A DNA stretch of 62,800 nucleotides from Promethearchaeia archaeon (GTDB taxonomy: Archaea > Asgardarchaeota > Lokiarchaeia > Sigyniarchaeales > SOKP01), in NCBI GenBank assembly GCA_029856105.1, contig JAHQWH010000012.1:1-62800 (forward strand). The letters run 5' to 3'. Shown one piece after another: positions 25,576-35,120 of the stretch. The notes below the pieces were generated by a model. The model saw only the letters and a program-made list of their open reading frames with translations, was not told the DNA's origin and ran no database searches. A program made the position numbers and the translations under genes. How positions within the stretch are numbered: position 1 is the first letter of the stretch; the number at the start of each line of letters is the position of its first letter.

Positions 25576-26289
25576 TTATTTTATAAATATTTCATCTATT
25601 ATTTCTTTTACTCTTTTATCATTTGGATTGCCATCAAATACAATAGTACCATCCATTAGTAATAGTCTTGAACAATATGGAGTTAGTAAATCTAAATGAT
25701 GGTTTATAGCTATAATAGTAATATTGAATTTTTCATTTAATTCAGTAAGTAATTCCATTAACTCTTTTACCATTAAAAAATCCAAAGCGCTAGTCGGTTC
25801 ATCTAAAAGTATTACTTTAGGTTCAGAAACTAAGGCTCGTGCTACCATAACTTTTTGCAATTCTCCCCCAGATAAATGCCCAATTGGTCGATTCTTAAAT
25901 TTTCCCATGTGAACATCATGTAAAGCTTTCTCAGCTTGCTCTTTATCTTTAATTTTTAAAGGTTTTAAAAATCCAATTTTCCCATATAATCCCATCTCAA
26001 CAACTTCTAAAACTGAGGCAGGAAAAGTTTTTCGAGCTTTTGGATTTTGAGGTACATAACCAATATTTACTCGCATTTTTTTTAAATTATATGAGTTAAA
26101 TAATTTCACCGTACCTTCAATTGACTTTTTCAAACCTAATATTGTACTTAATAAAGAAGTTTTACCTGAACCATTTGGACCAAAAATTCCGATATATTCA
26201 CCTTGATAAATGTCTAAATTAATATTATTAAGTGCAATGGTATTTTGATATCCTACTTTAATATCTCTTAAACTAATAATTGGATCCAT
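25576..26289 (-). CDS. Metal ABC transporter ATP-binding protein (ZnuC-like)
   Basis: The ATPase has Walker A GPNGSGKTSLL, Q-loop YVPQNP, the ABC signature HLSGGELQKVMVARAL, Walker B VILLDEP and the switch His in IAINHHLDLL. I place the start at the ATG at 26289 (MDPIISLRDIKV), where TAATG overlaps the stop of the substrate-binding gene; the longer open frame up to 26412 has no homologous sequence. The translation of the two is likely coupled. Length (about 237 residues) fits ZnuC/MntB/TroB. Confidence 0.9.
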   Translation of the reverse strand: MDPIISLRDIKVGYQNTIALNNINLDIYQGEYIGIFGPNGSGKTSLLSTILGLKKSIEGTVKLFNSYNLKKMRVNIGYVPQNPKARKTFPASVLEVVEMGLYGKIGFLKPLKIKDKEQAEKALHDVHMGKFKNRPIGHLSGGELQKVMVARALVSEPKVILLDEPTSALDFLMVKELMELLTELNEKFNITIIAINHHLDLLTPYCSRLLLMDGTIVFDGNPNDKRVKEIIDEIFIK

Positions 26290-27347
26290 TATCTTCTCCT
26301 TCTTAAAATTATTCCTATAATAAATATTATTGCTACAGAAATCCCTATTATTAAAATTATTAACCATAAATCTAAGATTGGGGGGGGATCTAGCGGATGT
26401 GCTAATGCCCATATATCAAATTCGATCATCTGGGTATAATTCTCAATAGTAACATCTTTACCATTCCATTTAACATCTACATTTAATAAGGGTGTTAATA
26501 TAGCAATTTTAGAATTAGTTTCTCTTGCGATTTCATAGACATTTTCAGTTTCACGTTGGGGAGTAGTAACAATTAAATGGCAGTCTTGTTGTTTCATAAG
26601 GGTTATTATATTAGCTATATCTTTAGCAGAGGGTTCTTGTCCTTCTCCTTTCTCGATAGTCGCTATTCTCGAAATATTAAGCAAAGACTCTTGAAATAAG
26701 TAAAAGAAGGAGGGGTGATTCACAACTAATTTTGTTCCTTGAAAAATACTCTTAGCAGAATCTATTTCAATTAGTAATAAATCTAAAGTATTTATATAAA
26801 CCTCTGTGTTATTAGAAAAAATCCACTTATTGGATTGAAGTGGTTCATTATCCCAAAGAGTGTTATTAATTTTATTAGTAAAATTTATAATGTTATTAGG
26901 ATCCATCCATACATGAGGATTTGCAAATCCTAATAATGGATCTATCTTGAGAATTAATGGATCTACTAATTTTACTACAATAGAATCTTCCCATCCTGAT
27001 CTCCACCAAGGTTCTAAATCGGCTATTCCCAATCGGAAGATAATATCTGCATTTTCCAATGCTGATACCTCACTGCTAGTTGGTTCATATGAATGGGGAT
27101 CTTCTGCCCCACTTACAATCACAACAACATCTTGTCCAAGTATTTTTGTTACAATATCTTGAATTATTGTAATAGATGTAACTATATTTAAAGTTGTAGT
27201 AGATGGTTTAATCGTAGAATTAATTTGAGGATTTTCATAATCGGTTTCAATTGGAATATTTTCAACAAAAATCATTCCTGTAACCAGATAACCTATCAAG
27301 ATAAGAGCAAATATTCGATATTTTGAGTGAATTTTTATGTTGCCCAT
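26289..27347 (-). CDS. Membrane-anchored metal-binding lipoprotein-like subunit (ZnuA/TroA-like)
   Basis: A 352-residue solute-binding protein of the TroA family. The metal ligands fit the motif GAEDPHSYEP (His), FANPHVWMDP (His) and VVNHPSFF (His), with the acidic fourth ligand expected near TPQRETENV. An N-terminal hydrophobic helix (about 10-30) serves as signal or anchor and a second one is at the C-terminus (about 327-347, LWLIILIIGISVAIIFII) followed by RRRR. The protein thus sits on the outside tethered to the membrane. It probably delivers Zn2+ or Mn2+ to the permease encoded divergently at 27507. Operator boxes lie 7 bases upstream of its start codon. Confidence 0.88.
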   Translation of the reverse strand: MGNIKIHSKYRIFALILIGYLVTGMIFVENIPIETDYENPQINSTIKPSTTTLNIVTSITIIQDIVTKILGQDVVVIVSGAEDPHSYEPTSSEVSALENADIIFRLGIADLEPWWRSGWEDSIVVKLVDPLILKIDPLLGFANPHVWMDPNNIINFTNKINNTLWDNEPLQSNKWIFSNNTEVYINTLDLLLIEIDSAKSIFQGTKLVVNHPSFFYLFQESLLNISRIATIEKGEGQEPSAKDIANIITLMKQQDCHLIVTTPQRETENVYEIARETNSKIAILTPLLNVDVKWNGKDVTIENYTQMIEFDIWALAHPLDPPPILDLWLIILIIGISVAIIFIIGIILRRRR

Positions 27348-27353
27348 TTAGTT

Positions 27354-27385
27354 TTACGGTTATTCGTAATTACGATTGATCGTAA
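27354..27385. promoter_or_regulatory. Two tandem 16-bp palindromic boxes (TTACG-N6-CGTAA)
   Basis: Two identical-frame copies of TTACGN6CGTAA lie side by side: TTACGGTTATTCGTAA and TTACGATTGATCGTAA. The pair is itself symmetric around the junction CGTAATTACG. They lie between the divergent substrate-binding (start 27347) and permease (start 27507) genes. The pattern and position are those of an operator for a dimeric metalloregulator; the DtxR-like protein at 25116-25544 is the obvious candidate. Confidence 0.7.
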
Positions 27386-27506
27386 ATAAGATTTAATATT
27401 ATTTAAATGTTCTCTTGGCATAAAATTATAAGGAATGGGTTTAAAATAAAATTAGAAAACACAAAAACTAATAAAAATGAACTAATTTTATCTAAATTGA
27501 AAAAAT

Positions 27507-28454
27507 ATGATTTATCAAAATTTTTTTGAAGCCTTAATGGAATTTACATTTTTACAACGGGCGTTAATAACATCAATATTAGTAGGAGTTATTTGTGGAT
27601 TAGTTGGAGTTTTTATAATTTTAAGACAACTTGTATTTATGGGAGCGGGAATTGCACATGCTTCTTTTGCAGGTGGTGCTCTTGGGATCCTTATTGGAGT
27701 TAACCCTTTCTTAACTATCTTTATGTTTGGTGCAGGTTCTGCGCTTACTATTGGATTTATTAATGAAAAGGGTTATGTAGAAGATAATAATGTTGCTGTA
27801 GGGATTATATTTTCGTTTACTATGGCTTTGGCGGTATTGTTTATTAGTTTAATACAAACTTATAATGCTGGTGTAAATGCTATTTTATTTGGAAATGTTC
27901 TTGTAGTTACAACCGAAGATCTTGTGCTATTAATTTTATTTAGTATATTCATTCTTGGAATTATATATTTCATGAAAAAAGAATTATTTTTTATGACTTT
28001 TGATGAAGAAATGGCAAGTGCTACCGGGTTACCCATTAGATTTTTGTCCTATTTGTTTTTAATATTAATTTCATTAGCTATTGTAGTCTCTCTAAAAGCA
28101 ATAGGTGCGATTTTAGTTTTTGCCATGATAGTTACTCCTGCTGCTGCAGCTTATCAGTGGAGTTACAAAATAAATAGAATAATATTACTTTCAATATTAT
28201 TTGGAGCTTTCTCCTCATTTTTAGGATTATTCTTCTCATATGAATTAGATTTGCCTTCAGGCGCTACTATTACTATAACAGTAAGTGTAGTTTTTGTAAT
28301 TTCAATGATATTTTCCCCAAAACGTCGCGCTGGTAAAGCTGTTGGCTCTAAACATGTAGATATTTGTGAAACATGTAAAAAAGCCGAAAATGAAGGGGAA
28401 TGTGCTTTATGCGCTCTTGAAGATGATGCTGAAACCCATAATCATAAACATTAA
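27507..28454 (+). CDS. Metal ABC transporter permease (ZnuB-like) with Cys/His-rich tail
   Basis: A 315-residue ABC-3 family permease with about eight membrane helices (GVICGLVGVFIILRQLVFMG, IAHASFAGGALGI, ATGLPIRFLSYL, IVTPAAAAYQWS). It pairs with the ATPase and substrate-binding proteins encoded divergently. The C-terminal tail after the last helix adds CETCKKAENEGECALC and ends HNHKH, absent from typical bacterial ZnuB, and may bind the transported metal or sense it. The common regulatory region with the divergent operon suggests joint control. Confidence 0.88.
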   Translation: MIYQNFFEALMEFTFLQRALITSILVGVICGLVGVFIILRQLVFMGAGIAHASFAGGALGILIGVNPFLTIFMFGAGSALTIGFINEKGYVEDNNVAVGIIFSFTMALAVLFISLIQTYNAGVNAILFGNVLVVTTEDLVLLILFSIFILGIIYFMKKELFFMTFDEEMASATGLPIRFLSYLFLILISLAIVVSLKAIGAILVFAMIVTPAAAAYQWSYKINRIILLSILFGAFSSFLGLFFSYELDLPSGATITITVSVVFVISMIFSPKRRAGKAVGSKHVDICETCKKAENEGECALCALEDDAETHNHKH

Positions 28455-28525
28455 GAATTTAAAATACCAATAATAAGATAAATGCTCTTTTCATTGATAT
28501 TATTAAGAATTATTGAGGTTAATTA

Positions 28526-29962
28526 ATTATTCGCGAACCACTTCCACTAATTTGTACTGATTGTAAAAAGGAATTTAAATTTGACTCCATAGAATATAAA
28601 TGCCCAAATTGCGATGGTTTACTTTGGGTTAAATCAGATATTAGTAACTACAAGACCTCTTTTCTTAAAATTAAACAAATCCATAATTTTTGGGATTTTT
28701 ATTTCACTTTACCTAAAATTGATAAAAAATTCCTTGTAACTTTAGGAGAGGGTGGAACGCCATGTAAAGATTCTGAAAAAATTGGTCAGATTTTAGGTTT
28801 GAAAAACTTGAGTTTTAAAAATGAGACACAAAATCCTTATACAAACTCATTTAAGGATCGCGTTGGTGCATTATTAATATCTCATGCTCGAAGTTGGGAT
28901 TACGAAAAGGTTGTTTGTGCTTCAAATGGAAACCAAGGTGCTTCTATTGCTGCTTATGCTTCACTTGAAGGATTGAAATGTGTTAACATAATTCCGAAAG
29001 AAATAGACATTGGTAAGCGAGCTCAAATAATAACCTATAATTCTGAATTAATTATAAAGGGGGAAACTGTTGATGATACTTTGAAATATTCGTTAGATCC
29101 ACAATATAACTTATATTACCAAAGTACCCCTGAATACAATCCCCTAACAATAGAAGCTCAAAAGACAATATCGTTTGAAATATATCAACAAAAAGGAGTT
29201 CCGGATTGGGTTATCGTCCCAATGGGGAGCGGTGAGTTATTAGTAAGTATATGGAAAGGCTTTTCTGAACTTAAAGAAGCAGATATTATTAATAAAGTTC
29301 CAAAATTAATTGGAGTCCAGTCCCAAGCTTCCGCACCAATTGTTGATAACTTATTTGAAAAGAGCAAAAATAAAAAGGGAAATAAAGAAAAAATAAATTC
29401 TTTAGCTTTAGGAATTTTAGTTAGGGATCCAATTTTTAAAAATTTAGCACTAAAATATATCAAAAAAAGCAAAGGAACAGCTATTGCCATTCCTGAGAAT
29501 TTAATCTTAAGTTCAATTGATGAATTAATTAGAAATGAGGGAATTCTTGCAGAACCTGCATCAGCACTAACTTTATCAGCAGTTTATACCTTAGAACGAC
29601 AAGGAATTTTTAATAATAATGATAAAATCACCTGCCTTATAACAGGTAGTGGATTAAAAGCACCGTATGTGCTCGAAGCAATTTCATCAAGAACTAAAAC
29701 TGCGGGAACAGGAAAGATATTGAGCACTAAATTGAAAATTCTGTCTCAAATTTCTTTATCTAAAAATAATGGAATAGATGGAACTAAAATAAGAGAAATT
29801 ATCGGTTCTATAAAACGTGCCGCAGTTTATCAGCATTTGAAGGAATTAGAATCAAAAAATTTAATATTTAGAAAAAAAGAAGGTAAAAATGTGTTATATT
29901 TTATCACTGATAATGGTAGAAAGGTATTAGAAGCCTTAAATATATTAATTACTTTACTTTAA
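28526..29962 (+). CDS. Threonine-synthase-like PLP enzyme with N-terminal zinc ribbon and C-terminal winged helix
   Basis: About 478 residues. An N-terminal Cys4 ribbon (CTDC at 10-13, CPNC at 26-29), LGEGGTPC, the PLP-Lys motif NSFKDRVGA, ASNGNQGASIAAYAS and VPMGSGELL mark the threonine synthase family, fold type II. Residues about 400-478 are a winged helix (IREIIGSIKRAAVYQHL), an unusual fusion. Upstream of TTG 28799 the frame codes for the ribbon and catalytic N-terminus, so translation must begin earlier. Only TTA, ATT and ATT lie between the preceding stop (28520) and CGC; GAGG at 28515-28518 fits an ATT start at 28526. The reaction would be O-phosphohomoserine to threonine, but regulation of a relative is possible. 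Confidence 0.75.
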   Translation: MIREPLPLICTDCKKEFKFDSIEYKCPNCDGLLWVKSDISNYKTSFLKIKQIHNFWDFYFTLPKIDKKFLVTLGEGGTPCKDSEKIGQILGLKNLSFKNETQNPYTNSFKDRVGALLISHARSWDYEKVVCASNGNQGASIAAYASLEGLKCVNIIPKEIDIGKRAQIITYNSELIIKGETVDDTLKYSLDPQYNLYYQSTPEYNPLTIEAQKTISFEIYQQKGVPDWVIVPMGSGELLVSIWKGFSELKEADIINKVPKLIGVQSQASAPIVDNLFEKSKNKKGNKEKINSLALGILVRDPIFKNLALKYIKKSKGTAIAIPENLILSSIDELIRNEGILAEPASALTLSAVYTLERQGIFNNNDKITCLITGSGLKAPYVLEAISSRTKTAGTGKILSTKLKILSQISLSKNNGIDGTKIREIIGSIKRAAVYQHLKELESKNLIFRKKEGKNVLYFITDNGRKVLEALNILITLL

Positions 29963-30579
29963 GTATCTTCAAGAGAAATTTCTGGTGAATTAAATTGAAG
30001 AAATACTTTATCAAATACTTGGGGTAAACCATCTACAATATTTTTTCTGGCAACAAAAGCAAAAATTAACGCTGATGAAACTCCTAACCCAAATTGAATT
30101 GTCCCATTAAATAAAAACTCAAATAACGCACTAGGGAAGCCGTATAATACTATTTCAACTATTAAATAACCGAAAACCATTACTAAACCTCCAAAAATTA
30201 CTGCTAAAAAATCTCTATAATTAAGTTTTAAGTGATGTTTTTTTGGATTGGCAATAAATCCTACAATAAATCCTTCTAACCCCTTTATAATTAAAGTCGG
30301 TATTGCATATATGGGCGCTATAAATAAATCTGTCAGTGCTGAGCCAAATCCTCCCGCAATGCCTCCTATTATGGGGCCAAATAAAAGCCCAGAGATCATT
30401 ACTCCAATATCTCCAAGATTAATGTACCCTTGAGTCGCAGGGATTGTTATGGGCACAATAAATGTTAAGACACATGTGAAAGCTGCAAATATCCCAATTA
30501 TTGATACGATTAAAGCATTTGTTGGTAATATATAACCGTAAAAAGTCCTATTTTTTGAAAATTCTTTATTCTCTGGCAT
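29959..30579 (-). CDS. ECF transporter S component
   Basis: About 206 residues with 5-6 hydrophobic segments. Motifs of the energy-coupling-factor S-component group: GYINLGDIGVMISGLLFGPI and GGIAGGFGSALTDLF, then APIYAIPTLIIKGLEGF, which fit the vitamin-binding S proteins of the thiamine/HMP type. It would recruit a shared EcfA/A'/T module not seen in this window. The ATG at 30579 is preferred to a GTG at 30588. The 3' end overlaps that of the threonine-synthase-like gene by four bases, tail to tail, so the two messages are mutually antisense there. Confidence 0.82.
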   Translation of the reverse strand: MPENKEFSKNRTFYGYILPTNALIVSIIGIFAAFTCVLTFIVPITIPATQGYINLGDIGVMISGLLFGPIIGGIAGGFGSALTDLFIAPIYAIPTLIIKGLEGFIVGFIANPKKHHLKLNYRDFLAVIFGGLVMVFGYLIVEIVLYGFPSALFEFLFNGTIQFGLGVSSALIFAFVARKNIVDGLPQVFDKVFLQFNSPEISLEDT

Positions 30580-30819
30580 TATTAACACGATTTATGATTT
30601 TTTAAATTCTTTTTTTAAATAATTTAGTATGGTTTCAACTTATATATAACTTTCATCTTTTATAAAACTAATTATCCAAAGAGAATAATAAAAAGAAAAC
30701 AAAATGACACTAAGAAACATATAAATTAGACAATTTCTATTATTTTTTAGATAATTTCTTAATATCAAAGTAAAATTAGTAAGATTTTTTTTTTTTTACT
30801 CGAAGAGGTATTACTGTCT

Positions 30820-32364
30820 ATGGTTTTTTCCAACGATAATAATGATGGAATGGAAATTGACAATCTATTCGAAATGGTTATCGATTTATACAATGCTTTA
30901 ATGAAATCATTCCCAGATTTAGTCGTAATTCTAGATTTGGAAGGAATCATCATAAATATTTCACGAAACATTCAAAATTTTTATGCTACAAAAAGTATAG
31001 AAGATTTCATTGGAAAAAATATAATAGATTTCGTAGTATCAGAAGACCAAGAGCCATTTAAAGAAGATCTTGAAAAAGCCATAAATCAAGGATTTTTAAA
31101 AATGGTAGAATATAACTTCTTTGGAGCAAATGATTCGAGATTTATAGGAGAATTAAGTTTAAGTTTAATTAAAAATAAAAAAAACGAACCAAATTTTTTT
31201 ATTGGGATAATAAGGGATATAACGAATTCAAAAGGTATAGAAAACGAATTAAGAGAAAATAAAGAAATGTTCCAGTTAGTAATTGATAATATTCCGCAAC
31301 TTATTTCTTGGAAGGATATAAACTCTATATATTTGGGTTGCAATAGCAATTTTGCTAGAGTTGCAGGTCTTAGTACACCCGATGAGATAATAAATAAAAC
31401 TGATTACGAATTACCTTGGAAAGTTTCGGAAACAGAGTCATTTTTTGAAATCGATCAATTAGTCATGGACACTAACAAGCCAGAACATCACATAATTTTA
31501 CCTCAACTTCAAGCAGATGGGAAAGGAGCTTGGCTTGATGCTAACAAGATTCCTTTACATGACATAAATAAAAAAGTTGTTGGATTACTAAGCACTTACG
31601 AAGATATCACAGAGAGAATTAAAACAGAAAAAATTCTTAAAAAATCAGAAAAAAGATATAAGGACGCATATAATAGAGCAGAATTTTATAAAGACGTGTT
31701 TGCTCACGATGTAAGCAACATCTTACAAGGGATACTCTCTTCAATCGAGTTGTGTAAGTTAAGTTTAAAAAATACTCAAACCCAAATAAGTTTAGAAAAT
31801 TTATATAACATAATTGAAGATCAGGTAAATCGTGGAGCAAAACTCGTCTCAAATATTAGAAAAATATCTTCGATTAGTGATATTGAAAATTCAATTATTC
31901 CGATTAATGTTTGTAACCTAATTGATATCTCTTTAGATAATATTCGTCAGATGTTTCCAAAAAAAAAAATTGTTTCGCAATGCAATACAGAATACGACGA
32001 AATTTATGTTAAAGCAAATAGTCTTTTACAAGATGTCCTCGAAAATATCTTACATAATGCAGTCAAACACAATAGAAACTCTATGATTGAAATCAAAGTA
32101 AATGTTTTAAAAGAAGTTCAAGATAAAATTAATTATATCAGGTTAGAATTCATAGATAATGGATTAGGAATACCAGATGCTCAGAAACTCACCATTTTTC
32201 AAAAGGGAGCTTTGGAATCCAGTAGTTTTAATAGGCTAGGTTTAGGCTTGTCATTAGTAAAAAAATTGGTTGAAACTTATCAAGGAAAGATATGGGTCGA
32301 AGATAAAGTTAAAGGAGACCATTCGAAAGGAACCAAATTTATTATAATGATTAAAGAAGAGTAA
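30820..32364 (+). CDS. PAS-domain sensor histidine kinase
   Basis: A 514-residue soluble kinase. PAS 1 spans about 22-130 (LVVILDLEGIIINIS, FIGIIRDITNSKGIE) and PAS 2 about 145-265 (QLVIDNIPQLISWKD, LLSTYEDITERIK). The phosphoacceptor region has FAHDVSNILQGI with His296. The ATPase domain shows NILHNAVKHN (N box), EFIDNGLGIPD (G1) and RLGLGLSLVKKL (G2). No membrane segments or receiver domain are present, so signals are probably cytoplasmic. A response regulator is not adjacent. It starts 24 bases after a long T-run that may terminate an upstream message. Archaeal homologues of this class are common in Euryarchaeota and Asgard. Confidence 0.88.
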   Translation: MVFSNDNNDGMEIDNLFEMVIDLYNALMKSFPDLVVILDLEGIIINISRNIQNFYATKSIEDFIGKNIIDFVVSEDQEPFKEDLEKAINQGFLKMVEYNFFGANDSRFIGELSLSLIKNKKNEPNFFIGIIRDITNSKGIENELRENKEMFQLVIDNIPQLISWKDINSIYLGCNSNFARVAGLSTPDEIINKTDYELPWKVSETESFFEIDQLVMDTNKPEHHIILPQLQADGKGAWLDANKIPLHDINKKVVGLLSTYEDITERIKTEKILKKSEKRYKDAYNRAEFYKDVFAHDVSNILQGILSSIELCKLSLKNTQTQISLENLYNIIEDQVNRGAKLVSNIRKISSISDIENSIIPINVCNLIDISLDNIRQMFPKKKIVSQCNTEYDEIYVKANSLLQDVLENILHNAVKHNRNSMIEIKVNVLKEVQDKINYIRLEFIDNGLGIPDAQKLTIFQKGALESSSFNRLGLGLSLVKKLVETYQGKIWVEDKVKGDHSKGTKFIIMIKEE

Positions 32365-32474
32365 TTTTACTCTATTATCATTTTATTCTCAAATAATGAT
32401 AAGGTTTTTTTAATTAAGGCAAGAAAAAAACATGATTAAAAAATCTTAATATTTGTCAATAATACATTATTATT

Positions 32475-35069
32475 ATGTTCATTTGTCTTGATAACTTAAT
32501 TCAAACTGAATTAAATCACGAAGAAGTTTTATTAATTCCAGAACCACAATATTTCAAGCTAATAAATCTTCAATTATTAAAATTCAGTGAAAAATCATTA
32601 ATTATATCTAATTTACCTAAAAAAGATTCCTTTATTATTGATCAGTTTCAAAAACAATTAGAAATTTTAGGATTTGAAAGAGAATTAGAAGTTAAATATA
32701 CCCAAGAAAATCTAAACCTTCCTCAAAATGAATCAATTATAGATATTTGTAAGGAAAATTTTCCTAAATTAAATTTTGATGATTTTTTGTATAATAAAAA
32801 CAAAATTGAACAAGGATATATTCTAATCTCTAATGAGTCAAAAATTTTTATAGAAGCGGATTCTTTACAAGGAATATTCTATGGGATTCAAACTTTAATT
32901 CAACTGATGAATTCAACCCCAACCAAGAAATTGATAAGTCAAGTGGCTATTATTGATTATCCCCTATTAAGAATTAGAGGTGTATCGGATGATATTTCGA
33001 GAGGTCAAGCTGCAACAATTGAAAATTTAAAGAAATTCATTAAAACGCTTAGCCACTTCAAAATTAACCATTACTACTTAGTTTACATGCAGGATATGTT
33101 TAAATTTGAAAAATATCCAGATATTGGCAAAGGCAGAGGAGCTTATTCTAAAGCAGAAATAAAAGATTTATTCGCTTATGCGAAAAAGCATTTTGTAGAA
33201 TTAATACCTATTTTTCAAACGATTGGGCACTGGGACAATATACTACACAATGAAAAATATTGGCAATATGGGGAATTTCCAGGCTCAAATAGTTTGAACA
33301 TCGCAAACGACAAAATCTATGAGGTATTAGATGGTATGATAAAGGATTTAAGTGAAGCGTTCGAATCTGAATACTTCCATATAGGCGCGGATGAAAGTTG
33401 GGATGTAGGGAAAGGAGCTTCAAAGGAAAATATAAACAAGATAGGAATCGGTAATGCGTACTTAAACCATTATAAAAAGATTTACGAGATCGTTAAAAGT
33501 CATGGATATAAAAAAATCATTATATACCACGATATCCTCTACAAATATCGAGAAGTTTTAGAAGGTTTACCCAAGGATATGATTGTAATGTATTGGAAAT
33601 ATAATACTAAAGAAAACCATCCAATTTTAAAAAAAATAAAAGAATTTAAATTGCCTATAATTGTTAGTCCTTCTATCATTGATTACAATCGATTGTTTCC
33701 GTCGTTTACCCGCTTTGAAAAAAACATATCAAACTTAATTAAAAATGGTTATGAAAACGGAGCTATAGGAGAAATAACTTCAAGTTGGGGAGACTATTCA
33801 AATAAGGAGATTAGAGAAAATCGATTTTACGGCTTTATTTACTCTTCAGAAGTTGGCTGGAATCCTTCGAAAAAGGTAAATCCAATTAAATTTTGGAAAA
33901 GCCTTTTACTTCATTTTTTTGGAATTAACGATCTTAGGTTATTTAAAGTTATAAGAACCTTAAGAGCTGTTGAAGATAAAAAGCGTTTACATACAAGACC
34001 TACTTTTTATTATAATCACTTTTTCAGTCACCCATATAACAAAAAAAGTTCATTATATAGAAAAAATCTAAAAACCTCTAAATTTAATTCTATAATCAAA
34101 AATATGGATGAAATCATTGTCATGTGTAATGATTTGGAGAAAATTGCTCCAAAGAATAAGGAAAACATTAGAATTTTAGCATTTATTGCGAAGCATATTA
34201 AATTTTACTGCAATAAGAGAATTAACTCTAAAAAATTAGTTGATTTTCGCTCGAACCGAGTAAAAGACGAACATAGATTACTAATAATAAAAGAAATCGA
34301 GGCTTTAAAAAAGGAGTTAAACAATCTCCTAAACGAATACGAAACCTTATGGTTGAACATTGCAAAAGAAGATGGTTTTGAATCAATAAAGAGGAAATAT
34401 TTGTGGTTATTGAAATTTTACGACGAAAAAGTTGAAGAAATTAACAGCGAAAGAGAGTGGACAAATCCAAACATCCCCAGTGAAACCATTTATCTTGATT
34501 CTAAGAAGAAACACCAAATTCACACTACATACTTTAAAAAAACGATTGAGATCGACGGAGAGATTGAAAGTGCTTACTTACAAGTAATAGGTGGGACTTT
34601 CGCAAAAATTAGTCTAAATAATAATCATATCGGCCATGTAATAACCAGACATTCGTTAAATTATGTGGTTTTAGAAAATAATATTCAAATATTTGATATT
34701 AGAAAGTATCTAGAACATGGTGAAAATCTAATTTTTATCGAAAATAAGGATTTTAGCGGAGGAATTGGGCCAATTAATGTTTATGGCGAAATAAAACTGA
34801 AATCAGGTCAAATAAGTCTAATAAAATCTGATAAGACATGGTTAGGGGCAAGAAATCACGATGGCCCGTGGAAAATTGTTAAAAGATTTGGTAGGCCACC
34901 CAAAGTTACTGGAGGTTTATGTTATCCCGATTTTGAGCGTAACGTTCATTCGTTAGAAAGCGATATGATGACTATGTTTAACGCTTTAATTGGTCGGATT
35001 CCAGTAAAGTTATATTGGATTTTAAAAATAGTTATAAAAATGTTTCATCGTTACGACGTTCTAGAATGA
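32475..35069 (+). CDS. GH20-like beta-N-acetylhexosaminidase with C-terminal jelly-roll
   Basis: An 864-residue protein. The first part (about 1-165) matches the GH20 N-terminal domain ending in the strand before [10 protein letters not shown]. The TIM barrel follows, with HIGADESWD carrying the neighbouring Asp306-Glu307 pair expected to assist and donate the proton; [14 protein letters not shown] and [12 protein letters not shown] also fit. A region from about 640 to the end contains a beta-galactosidase-type jelly roll ([25 protein letters not shown]). There is no signal peptide, so it acts inside the cell on small oligosaccharides or glycans. It is convergent with the membrane acyltransferase gene. 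Confidence 0.8.
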   Translation: MFICLDNLIQTELNHEEVLLIPEPQYFKLINLQLLKFSEKSLIISNLPKKDSFIIDQFQKQLEILGFERELEVKYTQENLNLPQNESIIDICKENFPKLNFDDFLYNKNKIEQGYILISNESKIFIEADSLQGIFYGIQTLIQLMNSTPTKKLISQVAIIDYPLLRIRGVSDDISRGQAATIENLKKFIKTLSHFKINHYYLVYMQDMFKFEKYPDIGKGRGAYSKAEIKDLFAYAKKHFVELIPIFQTIGHWDNILHNEKYWQYGEFPGSNSLNIANDKIYEVLDGMIKDLSEAFESEYFHIGADESWDVGKGASKENINKIGIGNAYLNHYKKIYEIVKSHGYKKIIIYHDILYKYREVLEGLPKDMIVMYWKYNTKENHPILKKIKEFKLPIIVSPSIIDYNRLFPSFTRFEKNISNLIKNGYENGAIGEITSSWGDYSNKEIRENRFYGFIYSSEVGWNPSKKVNPIKFWKSLLLHFFGINDLRLFKVIRTLRAVEDKKRLHTRPTFYYNHFFSHPYNKKSSLYRKNLKTSKFNSIIKNMDEIIVMCNDLEKIAPKNKENIRILAFIAKHIKFYCNKRINSKKLVDFRSNRVKDEHRLLIIKEIEALKKELNNLLNEYETLWLNIAKEDGFESIKRKYLWLLKFYDEKVEEINSEREWTNPNIPSETIYLDSKKKHQIHTTYFKKTIEIDGEIESAYLQVIGGTFAKISLNNNHIGHVITRHSLNYVVLENNIQIFDIRKYLEHGENLIFIENKDFSGGIGPINVYGEIKLKSGQISLIKSDKTWLGARNHDGPWKIVKRFGRPPKVTGGLCYPDFERNVHSLESDMMTMFNALIGRIPVKLYWILKIVIKMFHRYDVLE

Positions 35070-35120
35070 ATATTAAGACGATAGAATAAAAAAAAATAAA
35101 AAAAATTAATTGCTTAATTA

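Noticed and set aside
26290..26412. N-terminal 41 residues of the long ABC-ATPase frame
   Set aside because: No similarity to ABC ATPases, overlaps the substrate-binding gene; the TAATG junction at 26289 is a better start.
29185..29490. 101-codon minus-strand frame
   Set aside because: Lies inside the threonine-synthase-like gene, which has clear PLP motifs.
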